Shown: positions 1 through 7,106, numbered from the stretch's first letter. The stretch: 17,815 nucleotides of DNA from Gemmatimonadales bacterium (GCA_030636765.1 DAOVWI010000028.1:1-17815), one strand, 5' to 3'. The notes: a model not told the origin generated them from the letters alone. Numbers and translations: made by a program.

Positions 1-1189
1 GCCTCACTCCGGTAAGCACGGTGGGCTCGAAGAAGTGCCCATCCGCAAGCGCTTCGTCGTCCGGCCTCGCTCCGCCGCACACGACCTCGGCTCCCTCGTC
101 TCGGGCGATGTCCACGTACTGCTCCACCGTCTGGAGCGCGTAGGCGTGGATCATCGGGCCGACGTCTGTCCCACCCTCCAGGCCGTCGCCCAGCCGCAGC
201 GCACCGGCCTCACGCACGAGGCGTTCCACAAAGTCGTCGTGGATCGCCTGGTGAAGGAGCAGCCGGCTCGTGGCCGTGCAGCGCTGGCCGGTGGTTCCGA
301 AGGCGCCCCACAGAACGCCCTCTATCGCCAGGTCCATGTCCGCGTCGGGCATCACGATCTGCGCGTTCTTCCCCCCCATCTCGAGCGACAGCCGCTTGTG
401 CATCCGCCCACACGCCTCGCCGATCACGGACCCGATCTCCGTGGATCCGGTGAACGAGACGCCGGCCACGTCCGGGTGCTCGACGATGGCCCGGCCCACC
501 CTGGAGCCCGCCCCCTGGACCAGCTGCAGGCAGCGAGGCGGCACGCCCGCCTCGAGTAGAATCTCGACGAACAGGTGCGCGGAGTGTGGAACGACCGCGG
601 CGGGCTTGAAGACCACCGCGTTCCCACACAGCAGGGCGGGAAGGATCTTCCAGCTCGGGATCGCCATCGGGAAGTTGAAGGGGGTGATGAGGCCAAAGAC
701 GCCGATCGGCCTGCGGTAGCTCATCGCCCACTTGTCGCGCAGCTCCGAGGGTACGGTGCGGCCAAACAGCCGGCGTCCCTCGCCGGACGCGTAGTAGGCC
801 GTGTCGATCGCCTCCTGTACGTCGCCGCGCGTCTCCTCCAGCACCTTGCCCATCTCGCGCGTCATGGCCCGTGCGAGCTCCTCCTTGCGGCTCGCCATCA
901 GGTCGCCGGCCCGCCGCAGGGCCTCGCCGCGTTCCGGAGCCGGCACGCGTCGCCACTCCTCGAAGCCCTCGATCGCCGAGGCGACCGCACGCTCCACATC
1001 CTCCGCCGTGGAGAGCGGGAAGCGCCCGATCAGCTCCGAATTACGGGCCGGGTTTCGGTTCTCGAGGAAGTCGCCCGAGGCGGGCTCGCTCCACCGGCCG
1101 TCGATGTGGTTGAGGAAGCGGGCGGCTTCCGCCTCCTGCTTCCGATCGCTCGTGGCGCCCGCAGCGGGCCCCGCGGCTTCCGCCTTCAT
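1..1189 (-). CDS. NAD(P)-dependent aldehyde dehydrogenase (C-terminus cut off by window edge)
   Basis: The enzyme oxidises an aldehyde to the acid with NAD(P)+ in the cytoplasm; the substrate cannot be told from sequence. From the chosen ATG (1189) 396 residues are visible, and the last ~90-100 of a usual ~490 lie beyond the edge. Visible family marks: the cofactor/oxyanion segment ITPFNFPMAIPSWK (168-181), the Rossmann G-motif FTGST (246-250), the general base in SLEMGGKN (Glu270) and the catalytic cysteine in GTTGQRCTATSR (Cys304). ATG 1189 is preceded by a GGAAGG ribosome binding site; an in-frame ATG at 1231 lacks one and would add 14 residues. It is the third gene of a minus-strand run after thpR and a hypothetical protein. 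The motif context is like that of semialdehyde-type dehydrogenases, but the family is certain and the substrate is not. Confidence 0.93.
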   Translation of the reverse strand, partial: MKAEAAGPAAGATSDRKQEAEAARFLNHIDGRWSEPASGDFLENRNPARNSELIGRFPLSTAEDVERAVASAIEGFEEWRRVPAPERGEALRRAGDLMASRKEELARAMTREMGKVLEETRGDVQEAIDTAYYASGEGRRLFGRTVPSELRDKWAMSYRRPIGVFGLITPFNFPMAIPSWKILPALLCGNAVVFKPAAVVPHSAHLFVEILLEAGVPPRCLQLVQGAGSRVGRAIVEHPDVAGVSFTGSTEIGSVIGEACGRMHKRLSLEMGGKNAQIVMPDADMDLAIEGVLWGAFGTTGQRCTATSRLLLHQAIHDDFVERLVREAGALRLGDGLEGGTDVGPMIHAYALQTVEQYVDIARDEGAEVVCGGARPDDEALADGHFFEPTVLTGVR

Positions 1190-1238
1190 GTCGCCACCTT
1201 CCGTGCCGTATCGTTCAGCGTTGACCTCCATGTATCGC

Positions 1239-1892
1239 TCAGGGTTGCGAGCGGCGGACGATCAACTCGTCCTCCACGATGCTTACGCCCGAGATCTCAG
1301 GCGGTACCGGCACCATCATCGCTCTGGGGTTGCCAGGCGCCGTGGAGAAGCCCAGCTGCGTGATCATCCCGGGGATCAGGAACGGAGGCACGGGAAAGAG
1401 GCCCGCCTGAAGCCGTATGATCGACAGTTCGCCCTGAGCAGGGCCCGTGACCCGCGGATAGAGGAGAGCCGTCACACGCGCCGTGTCGCCGATGAACTGC
1501 CGCAGGCGCTCGGCCGCGTCGGAGTCCATGCGATCCGCCAGCTGCTCCAGATTGAGCAGAGCGCTGATCTCCACTGTGGAGTCCTGCAGCGTCGCGACCG
1601 GCTCCGAGATGCCCGGAGGGAGCACCTCGGCCGCCCTGAACAGGACCAGGCTCTGGACCTCCGCTTCGCTCAGGCGCGTCTCGGGCGGCGCCCCATCTCC
1701 CGCGAGCGCCAGGAGCTTCTCCTCGGCCCGCGCCGCGAGCTCCTCGCTCGGCAGCTGGATCACCTCCACGACCGCGCTGCGGCCGCTCCACCATCCCTGA
1801 AGCTCCGGCCAGTAGAACCAAGCGGCGCCCGCCCCGATCCCCAAAAGCGTCAGGCATCCGACACCCGCCAAACAGCTCCGAATCATCCTCAC
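1239..1892 (-). CDS. Membrane-anchored hypothetical protein
   Basis: I do not recognise this 217-residue protein. It has an N-terminal hydrophobic segment (about residues 8-26, rich in Gly/Ala/Leu/Trp) that looks like an uncleaved signal anchor, so the remaining ~190 residues probably lie outside the cytoplasmic membrane. A helical stretch rich in Glu and Ala (about 48-66) follows, and the C-terminal half looks beta-rich and ends in an Ile/Val-rich strand. No catalytic motif is visible. The start is a GTG at 1892 with GAGG 8 nt upstream; an ATG two codons later is possible. It sits 22 nt after thpR and 7 nt before the longer possible ALDH start, so it is probably co-transcribed with both. GC-rich third codon positions support it as a real gene. 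Confidence 0.75.
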   Translation of the reverse strand: MRMIRSCLAGVGCLTLLGIGAGAAWFYWPELQGWWSGRSAVVEVIQLPSEELAARAEEKLLALAGDGAPPETRLSEAEVQSLVLFRAAEVLPPGISEPVATLQDSTVEISALLNLEQLADRMDSDAAERLRQFIGDTARVTALLYPRVTGPAQGELSIIRLQAGLFPVPPFLIPGMITQLGFSTAPGNPRAMMVPVPPEISGVSIVEDELIVRRSQP

Positions 1893-1914
1893 TTCGTCAT
1901 CCTCGTCCCAGACA

Positions 1915-2496
1915 TCAGCCTCCGGCGGCCGCTCGACATCCAGCGAGCGACGCCGACTCCCGAACCTCGTACACCGCTCCCGTCGGTCGGAGACGGCTCT
2001 GCATCAGATCCACGCTCTCGACCCTCCACGATCCCCGGATCGCGGCGCGCTTTGCCACGCTCTCCAGCCGCTGTGCGTCGACCGCGCTCCCGCGGCGCGC
2101 CCGGCCGAGCGTGATGTGGGCGCTGAACCCGCGCTCCTCGCGCTCGATGCCCAGCTCCTCCAGCGCCGCCTCGATCTCTCCCTGCAGACGGGCGAGCTCC
2201 GGGCTCGGACCCATCCCCACCCACACGACCCTCGGCCGCCGCAGGCTCGGGAAAGCTCCCACGCCGGACAGCTCCACGTCGAAGGGCGCGTGGCCGGCCG
2301 CCACGCGCCGCAGCGATGCCGAGACCTGATCCGCCCGCCCCTCCTCGCTCGCGCCGATGAACTTCAGCGTGATGTGCAGCGCGCCCGGGTCGACCCACCG
2401 GACACCGTCCAGACGCCGCAGCTCGGCCGTGCCCGCGCCGATCCGCTCGCGCACCGCCCCCGGCGGGTTGATCGCCACGAAGAGCCGCACAGGCAT
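1915..2496 (-). CDS. thpR: RNA 2',3'-cyclic phosphodiesterase (LigT/ThpR, 2H family)
   Basis: Family members hydrolyse RNA 2',3'-cyclic phosphates to 2'-phosphomonoester ends and can ligate tRNA halves in vitro. The protein has 193 residues, typical of the family. The two hallmark HxTx motifs of the 2H phosphoesterase fold are present as HITL at 41-44 and again at 127-130, roughly 85 residues apart. The N-terminus MPVRLFVAINPP is typical and fixes the start at the ATG at 2496, with AAGGGAG just upstream. It is the first gene of the minus-strand run, 22 nt ahead of the membrane-anchored hypothetical protein, and is divergent from the queD-like gene at 2605. The family assignment is secure; the physiological substrate is unknown, as for most bacterial members. 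Confidence 0.93.
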   Translation of the reverse strand: MPVRLFVAINPPGAVRERIGAGTAELRRLDGVRWVDPGALHITLKFIGASEEGRADQVSASLRRVAAGHAPFDVELSGVGAFPSLRRPRVVWVGMGPSPELARLQGEIEAALEELGIEREERGFSAHITLGRARRGSAVDAQRLESVAKRAAIRGSWRVESVDLMQSRLRPTGAVYEVRESASLAGCRAAAGG

Positions 2497-2604
2497 GTCT
2501 CCCTTGCTGGCAGGTCGCTGAGCACAAGGTAAACCTGATCGGGCCCGGTGGCGTGGTGCAAGCGCTCGCTTGCCAGCCGGAGCGGGCGGCGCCCTATTGA
2601 CGCC

Positions 2605-3090
2605 ATGAGTCACTTCCAGATCGACGTTGCAAAGGGCGAGCTCTCGTTCGCCGCCGGCCACTTCATCACGTACGGCGGCGGCCGGTGCGAGCGCCTCCAC
2701 GGCCACAACTATCGGGTCGGCGTCCGCATCCGCGGCGAGCTGAACGAGGACGGGCTGGTGTACGACTTCGTGGCTCTCAAGCGGCGAATCGCGGCCCTCG
2801 TGGCCGACCTGGACCACAAGATGATGGTCCAGACCGCGAACCCGCTTCTCGACGTGGAGGAGGACGAGCGAAGCATCCGCGTGCGGCACGGCGGCAACGA
2901 CTACGTCTTCCCGCGCCGTGACGTGGTCCTGTTGCCGATCGAGAACACGACAGCCGAGCTGATCGCGGAGTACCTGGCCGGCCGCCTGGCCGAGGAAATC
3001 GGGCCGAAGTCGAGGTCCAACCTCGTCGACCTGGCCGTGGAGGTCGAGGAGTCGCCCGGCCAGTCGGCCACGTTCCGCCGCTCGCTGTAG
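2605..3090 (+). CDS. queD: 6-carboxytetrahydropterin synthase / 6-pyruvoyl-tetrahydropterin synthase family (QueD-like)
   Basis: QueD makes 6-carboxy-5,6,7,8-tetrahydropterin from dihydroneopterin triphosphate on the queuosine/7-deazapurine route; relatives act in pterin synthesis. In this 161-residue protein the zinc ligands are His19, His32 and His34, and the nucleophile is Cys28 in RCERLHGHNY (the CxxxHGH pattern of QueD). The Asp-His pair of the catalytic relay is in DLDHK (69-73) and the pterin-binding acid near EESP (148-151). It is longer than classical QueD (~120-140) because of an insertion around residues 83-112. I start at ATG 2605, since the upstream in-frame extension looks non-coding. 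No other queuosine gene is in the window, so the QueD role (rather than another PTPS-subfamily role) is inferred from the motif. The next gene begins 15 nt downstream. Confidence 0.88.
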   Translation: MSHFQIDVAKGELSFAAGHFITYGGGRCERLHGHNYRVGVRIRGELNEDGLVYDFVALKRRIAALVADLDHKMMVQTANPLLDVEEDERSIRVRHGGNDYVFPRRDVVLLPIENTTAELIAEYLAGRLAEEIGPKSRSNLVDLAVEVEESPGQSATFRRSL

Positions 3091-3105
3091 CCCAGAGACC
3101 CATTC

Positions 3106-4101
3106 GTGTTCCCCGGGCTCAACCTCGAGGGGCTGCCGCTGTGGGTGCATTCGCTCATTGCGCTGCTCGCGCTCGGCGCCATCGCCAAGAGCGCCGGTTG
3201 GATCGTCGAATCCGCCTCTGGATTGGCCAGAAGGCTTGGCATCTCCGAGCTGATAATCGGGCTCACCGTCGTGGCGGCGGCAACGTCCGCTCCCGAGTTC
3301 GGCGTCACGATCCTCGCCGCGCTCGAGGGCCGTGGCGACATCTCCGTCGGCAACATCGTAGGCTCGAACATCTTCAATCTCGGATTCGTCCTCGGCGCCG
3401 CCGCGCTATTCCGGACGATCCCTACCAGCCCGCAGCTCTTATGGCGCGACGGACTCGTCCTCCTGACGTCGAGCCTCGTCCTTCTGGCTCTCGTGGGGAT
3501 CGATTTCACGCTCGATCGCTGGGACGGAGTGCTGCTCTTCGCCCTGCTGCTTCTGTACTTGGGTTGGCTAGCCAGGAATCGAAAGGTGGTACCGGGCTCC
3601 CAAGAGCAGATGGCATTCGAGGCGATCCATGAGGCGCCGCTCGGCCTGCCGCGGACGATTCTCCAACTCACAGGTGGACTGGTCCTTCTCGGCGCGGGCT
3701 CCCACTTCCTCATCGAGGCGGCCAGCGCCGGCGCGTCTCGCCTTGGCGTCAGCGAGTGGGTGATCGGGGTGACCGTTGTCGCCGCGGGGACGTCGATCCC
3801 GGAGTTCGCCACCGTTCTGGCCGGTCTGGCGAAGGGACGCTACGCGATCAGCGTGGGAAACATCATCGGCAGTGATATCTTCAACGTGCTCGGGGTCCTC
3901 GGGCTGGCCGGCATGCTTCACCCGGTCGAGCTGGACGTGCTTGCGCGGGCCTCGCTGGGCTCGTTGTGCGCCATGGTTGTCATTGTCATGGTGTTCATCA
4001 GGAGTGGCTGGCGTGTCAGCCGCCTGGAAGGGCTCGTCCTAATCCTCATCGCGCTGTCCCGCTGGATCCTTGATTTCGCCTTGCACAGCGGAAGGATCTG
4101 A
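3106..4101 (+). CDS. Calcium/sodium antiporter, CaCA family (YrbG-like)
   Basis: An inner-membrane exchanger of the Ca2+:cation antiporter superfamily, 331 residues, close to the ~325 of E. coli YrbG. It has about ten hydrophobic segments in two inverted halves. Each half carries an alpha-repeat: ATSAPE (59-64) with GNIVGSNIFN (82-91) in the first, and GTSIPE (228-233) with GNIIGSDIFN (251-260) in the second. The acidic residues Glu64 and Glu233 are the expected ion-coordinating ones. The first repeat has Ala instead of the usual Gly before TS, and the second has Asp where Asn is usual. The start is GTG at 3106, needed because the first repeat begins near residue 50; only a weak purine-rich site precedes it. 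It lies 17 nt ahead of the KefB-like gene, so a cation-transport operon is likely. Confidence 0.92.
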   Translation: MFPGLNLEGLPLWVHSLIALLALGAIAKSAGWIVESASGLARRLGISELIIGLTVVAAATSAPEFGVTILAALEGRGDISVGNIVGSNIFNLGFVLGAAALFRTIPTSPQLLWRDGLVLLTSSLVLLALVGIDFTLDRWDGVLLFALLLLYLGWLARNRKVVPGSQEQMAFEAIHEAPLGLPRTILQLTGGLVLLGAGSHFLIEAASAGASRLGVSEWVIGVTVVAAGTSIPEFATVLAGLAKGRYAISVGNIIGSDIFNVLGVLGLAGMLHPVELDVLARASLGSLCAMVVIVMVFIRSGWRVSRLEGLVLILIALSRWILDFALHSGRI

Positions 4102-4118
4102 GCTGGATAGCTGAATCC

Positions 4119-5798
4119 ATGGACACGTTCTCTCTGCTTGGCGACGTAGTAATCGTGCTGGGGGCCGCCCTCACGCTCGGGCTTCTCTCGGCTCGCCTCG
4201 GCCAGAACGCCCTCGTCGGATTCCTGCTCGCCGGCGTCCTGGTCGGACCGCACGGACTGGGGCTGGTACGCGCCGTAGCCGAGATCCACGCCATGGCGGA
4301 GCTCGGAGTGGCACTGCTGCTCTTCACGATCGGTTTGGAACTGCCGTGGCGGCGTCTCCAGGCACTGGGCACGCGCGGTGCGGGGGCCGGCGTCCTCCAA
4401 ATCGTCTTGACGGGCGCGGCAGCCGCTCTCATCGTACGCGCCGTTGGTCTCCCGCTTCCGGCGAGCACGGCTCTGGGGCTCATTATCGCGCTCAGCAGCA
4501 CGGCGGTCGTGTTCCGAGTGCTGGCCGACCGCGCCGAGATCGACAGCGTGTCGGGTCGAGTCACCGTCGGCATCCTTCTGATCCAGGACATCGCCGTCAT
4601 ACCGGTGCTCCTCGCGGTGCCCTTTCTCGCCGGGGTCGGTGCGGGGCCCGGCGTGCATCGGGACCTCCTCCTCACGCTTGTTCGCGCCGTGCTTCTCATC
4701 GGCGCGATCTTCGTCGTTTCGCGAACGGCGCTGCGCGCGTTCTTGTACATAGGTAGCGGCACCAGGAACCGCGAGTTGCTGGCGATCCTCGCCGTCACCT
4801 ACTGTCTCGCCGCTACTTGGGCCGCTCACGCCCTGGGACTTTCCCCAATCTTGGGCGCGTTCGCAGCCGGCATGGTCTTGGCGGAGACGGATTTCGCCAG
4901 CCAGGTGCGAGCCGACGTGGGCTCGCTGCGGGCAGGCTTCCTCGCCCTTTTCTTCGTTTCCATCGGCATGCTGGCCGATACGGAGTTGCTGGTAGGAAAC
5001 GCTCTGCCGGTCGGAGCTCTGATCCTGGCGATCGTAGTCGGGAAGGTGGTGATCGCCGGCATGGTCGTGCGCTCCCTCGGCTTTGCACCTCAGACCGGAG
5101 TGCTGACCGGTCTGGCGCTGGGCAACATCGGCGAGCTTTCCTTCGTGGTGGCGGAGGTCGCGCTCGGTTACCAGGTGATCACACCGGGCCTCTTCAATCT
5201 TCTCGTCTCGTCCTCGGTCGTCACCTTGCTGCTGGCGCCGTATCTGATCGCCGGTGCACCGCGGCTCGCCGGCGTGCTCTACGGACGCACGCCCGGCAGG
5301 CCCCGCTCCGCCTCCGCGGAGAACGGCAAGTACGAGGAAGAGCCATCGGGGCACGTGATCGTCGTGGGTTTCGGACCCACTGGCTCCAGGGTCATCTCGG
5401 CGCTCGAGGAAGTGGGCACGCCATACCTTGTGCTGGAACTCAACCCGCGGGCTGTGAAGGAGGGGCGTGCCGCCGGGATGAGGATCAAATTCGGTGATGC
5501 CTCACATGGTGAGGTCCTCAGGGAAGCAGGTATTCGTAGGGCGATGGCCCTCGTGGTCACGGTGCCCGAACCGAGGACGGCGGCGGCGATCGTGCGCGCG
5601 GCCAGAACCTTCCGATCCGACCTCCCCGTGTTGGCTCGCGCGCGGTACGCTCGCTACTCAAAGCTGCTGGCGGAGAGCGGGGCCGACGCCGTCTTGAGCG
5701 AGGAGGACATGATGGGCAACAGATTGGCGGCGGCCACCCTCAGGCTCGTCGGCCTGGTCTCGGAGGGCGTGGCCCGCGTCGAGGGCGCTCGGCGATGA
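4119..5798 (+). CDS. Monovalent cation:proton antiporter, CPA2/KefB-like with C-terminal TrkA-N domain
   Basis: This 559-residue inner-membrane protein should exchange K+ or Na+ for H+. The N-terminal ~385 residues form a CPA2 membrane domain of about 12-13 hydrophobic segments. Features include GFLLAGVLVGPHGLG near residue 45, the FTIGLEL segment typical of KefB/KefC, and the QDIAVIP motif (near residue 165), whose Asp is the transport acid of the family. A linker leads to a cytosolic TrkA-N (RCK) Rossmann domain from about residue 408, with the nucleotide-binding GFGPTG loop and an acid at the end of strand 2 (VLELN). There is no TrkA-C domain after it. The last bases overlap an ATG (ATGA at 5795-5798) that begins the SLC13-like remnant. 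The exact ion cannot be read from sequence. Confidence 0.93.
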   Translation: MDTFSLLGDVVIVLGAALTLGLLSARLGQNALVGFLLAGVLVGPHGLGLVRAVAEIHAMAELGVALLLFTIGLELPWRRLQALGTRGAGAGVLQIVLTGAAAALIVRAVGLPLPASTALGLIIALSSTAVVFRVLADRAEIDSVSGRVTVGILLIQDIAVIPVLLAVPFLAGVGAGPGVHRDLLLTLVRAVLLIGAIFVVSRTALRAFLYIGSGTRNRELLAILAVTYCLAATWAAHALGLSPILGAFAAGMVLAETDFASQVRADVGSLRAGFLALFFVSIGMLADTELLVGNALPVGALILAIVVGKVVIAGMVVRSLGFAPQTGVLTGLALGNIGELSFVVAEVALGYQVITPGLFNLLVSSSVVTLLLAPYLIAGAPRLAGVLYGRTPGRPRSASAENGKYEEEPSGHVIVVGFGPTGSRVISALEEVGTPYLVLELNPRAVKEGRAAGMRIKFGDASHGEVLREAGIRRAMALVVTVPEPRTAAAIVRAARTFRSDLPVLARARYARYSKLLAESGADAVLSEEDMMGNRLAAATLRLVGLVSEGVARVEGARR

Positions 5799-5866
5799 GC
5801 TTCGAGATGGCGTTTGTCTTCGAGGTCCTGGGGATCGCGTTCTTCCTGTTTGTTACGGAGCGTTCG
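5795..5866 (+). pseudogene. Truncated N-terminus of a probable SLC13-family permease
   Basis: An ATG overlapping the stop of the KefB-like gene (ATGA) opens a frame whose first ~24 residues, MSFEMAFVFEVLGIAFFLFV followed by TERS, match in pattern the usual start of SLC13/DASS-family permeases: a short polar N-terminus, a first hydrophobic helix and FxTER. After that the frame loses membrane character, becomes Arg/Ser-rich and runs on to 6094 inside the next gene. I read this as the surviving start of a third transporter gene whose remainder was deleted or replaced. The tight coupling to the upstream gene supports a former real gene. The alternative is a short single-helix protein that merely uses this overlapping start. 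The family match is from memory of the N-terminal pattern only and rests on few residues. Confidence 0.4.
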
Positions 5867-5877
5867 GATGCTAGGCT
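5850..5877 (+). promoter_or_regulatory. Candidate sigma-70-type promoter for the methyltransferase gene
   Basis: TTGTTA (5850-5855) and TAGGCT (5872-5877) are separated by 16 nt, with an expected transcript start about 45-50 nt before the ATG at 5932. The -10 matches the consensus poorly and GC-rich bacteria vary, so this is only a candidate. Its position within and just past the SLC13 remnant would give the downstream genes their own transcription. Confidence 0.25.
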
Positions 5878-5931
5878 GCAAGGTCGCAGGCGGGTGGCCC
5901 GCGGCCCGAGGTACTCTTCGGAGGACCGGAC

Positions 5932-6687
5932 ATGCCGAGGGAGCTCGATCCACACGGGGTGGAATCCCAAGCGCTCTTGGGAGCGACGGACTTCGACGGG
6001 GCGCGAGTTCTCGAAGTCGGTTCCGGCGATGGTCGCCTCGCCTTTCGTTACGCGAGCGCGTCCGCGTTCGTCGTCGGGATCGAGCCGCAGCTGAATCAGG
6101 TTCGCTCCGCGCTGCAGGCTTGCCCGTCCGACCTCCGGCCTCGCATTACGTTCGCGCAGGCGACTGCCCTTGCACCACCATTTCGCGACGACGCCTTCGA
6201 CATCGCCGTTCTCGCGTGGTCCTTATGATGTATCCCTCACGAGGGCATGGTCGATACCCTGGGAGGAATCAGGCGGGTTCTTGCCACTGGCGGGATTCTT
6301 GTGGATCTGCGTCCCGTCCCATCGAAATGCCCCATTGAAGTCGTTACTGCGGAGGAGATTACCCAGGTCGGAGAGGCAGACGCTTCGGGGATGGCGGCCG
6401 ACGACGCGGCCGCGGACCGGGCCATCGGGGATCCTGTCGAGCGCGGTTGGTTCCTGCTTCGTCGTCGGGGCCAGTTCAACTTCGATTTCTATTGGGACAG
6501 CGTCCACGAGATGGCAACCTTCATGGCCGACAGCGTGCGCATGAAGAACGTCGTCCCGCCGGTTGCGGACTTGGAGAAGGCCGTTCGTGGGCTGGCTGCA
6601 AGAGCACCGGGCAGGACTCGAGTCCGATGCCGGAGAGCCACGATGCTCGCTGTGTACCACAAGGCATCGCCTAAGACCCTGGATTAG
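5932..6687 (+). CDS. Class I SAM-dependent methyltransferase with one in-frame TGA (candidate selenoprotein, or nonsense-mutated)
   Basis: The frame from ATG 5932 to TAG 6687 spans 251 codons and is open except for a TGA at codon 99 (6226-6228); both sides are in the same frame, so no frameshift is needed. The start has a strong GGAGG 7 nt upstream. Methyltransferase marks lie on both sides: motif I VLEVGSGDGRL (24-34), the acid of motif II in VGIEP (~51-55), the post-I strand FDIAVLAWSL just before the TGA, then after it HEGMVDTLGGIRRVLATGG and the strand ILVDLRPV. The TGA is followed directly by a Cys codon, giving Leu-TGA-Cys at the end of the strand carrying active-site residues. A SECIS-like hairpin follows (6232-6269). 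The product may therefore be a Sec-containing enzyme. A premature stop or a base-call error is the alternative, favoured by damaged neighbours. The methyl acceptor is unknown. The DinB gene begins 8 nt downstream. Confidence 0.7.
6232..6269 (+). promoter_or_regulatory. Candidate bacterial SECIS element after the in-frame TGA
   Basis: The RNA can fold as an irregular hairpin. Pairs are 6232-6233 with 6268-6269, a C.A mismatch, 6235-6238 (CCUC) with 6263-6266 (GAGG), a small internal loop, 6242-6245 (AGGG) with 6257-6260 (CCCU), a C.A mismatch and AU with AU, topped by the loop GGUCG (6249-6253). The loop begins 20 nt after the TGA and opens with GG. In E. coli fdhF the essential GGUC of the SECIS apical loop begins about 18 nt after its UGA. 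A competing short hairpin, CCCU (6234-6237) with AGGG (6242-6245), exists. The base pairing was read by eye, with no energy calculation. Confidence 0.4.
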
Positions 6688-6695
6688 GTCACCCG

Positions 6696-7106
6696 ATGCT
6701 CGCCCCGCAGGCCTTCGTGCTTCGATACCGTCCCCTTCACGAAGAGCTGATCCCGGAGTTGCTCCGGCCCTTGAGCGATGAGCAGCTTCGCCGGCGGCCA
6801 CACCCTCACGCCACGCCGATCGCGTGGCACCTTTGGCACATGGCCCGAGCCGAAGATGTCGGCGTCAACAGGCTGGTCACGGATGGGACCCAGGTCCTGT
6901 CCGATGGCCACTGGGACGAGCGCATGAACCTCCACGTAATGCTGGACGAGGGTGTGGCGGGCCCCGCCGCGGGCTGGCTCGAAGGCCCCTACGTGGGACA
7001 GCGGCATGGCTGGTATCTCTTCCACTGTTGCCTGACGCACAGTTTCTATCACCTCGGTCAAGCGATGTTGGTCCGGAAGCTCCTGGGAATCGACCCTCCC
7101 TACTGA
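6696..7106 (+). CDS. DinB-family protein, short form probably lacking a central segment
   Basis: DinB-fold proteins are four-helix-bundle metalloproteins; members include thiol (mycothiol/bacillithiol) S-transferases and isomerases. This protein has 136 residues against a usual ~150-180. The metal-site histidines are visible: WHLWHM in helix 2 (His45/His48) and LTHSFYHLG in the last helix (His115, His119). The sequence passes from the GTQVLSD region (64-70) via ERMNLHVM straight to DEGVAGPAAGWL. The helix that normally lies between these is absent, which suggests an internal in-frame deletion of roughly 40-50 residues. The ATG at 6696 follows the methyltransferase by 8 nt, so the two were probably co-transcribed. 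With the deletion it may be inactive or a reduced variant. The substrate is unknown; bacillithiol is possible because bshB1 is present in this genome. Confidence 0.8.
   Translation: MLAPQAFVLRYRPLHEELIPELLRPLSDEQLRRRPHPHATPIAWHLWHMARAEDVGVNRLVTDGTQVLSDGHWDERMNLHVMLDEGVAGPAAGWLEGPYVGQRHGWYLFHCCLTHSFYHLGQAMLVRKLLGIDPPY

Noticed and set aside
210..956. Minus-strand open frame of 248 codons at the left end
   Set aside because: It is an out-of-frame shadow; another minus-strand frame carries a clear aldehyde dehydrogenase through the same region.
2570..2598. TTGCCA...CTATTG as a promoter for the queD-like gene
   Set aside because: The putative -10 would lie only about 6 nt from the ATG and matches the consensus poorly.
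3918..5354. Long minus-strand open frame of 478 codons
   Set aside because: It is antisense to the CaCA and KefB-like genes. Its composition (Gln/Asp/His/Arg-rich, no domain) is the usual shadow of a GC-rich membrane-protein gene.
6220..6250. Frameshift between the two halves of the methyltransferase
   Set aside because: Codons from 5932 and from the internal ATG at 6247 are in the same frame (315 nt apart), so the only interruption is the TGA at 6226-6228.
6247..6687. Separate gene starting at ATG 6247
   Set aside because: It would begin in the middle of the methyltransferase fold and lacks the SAM-binding motif. The purine-rich GAGGG directly abuts the ATG and is too close to act as a normal ribosome binding site.
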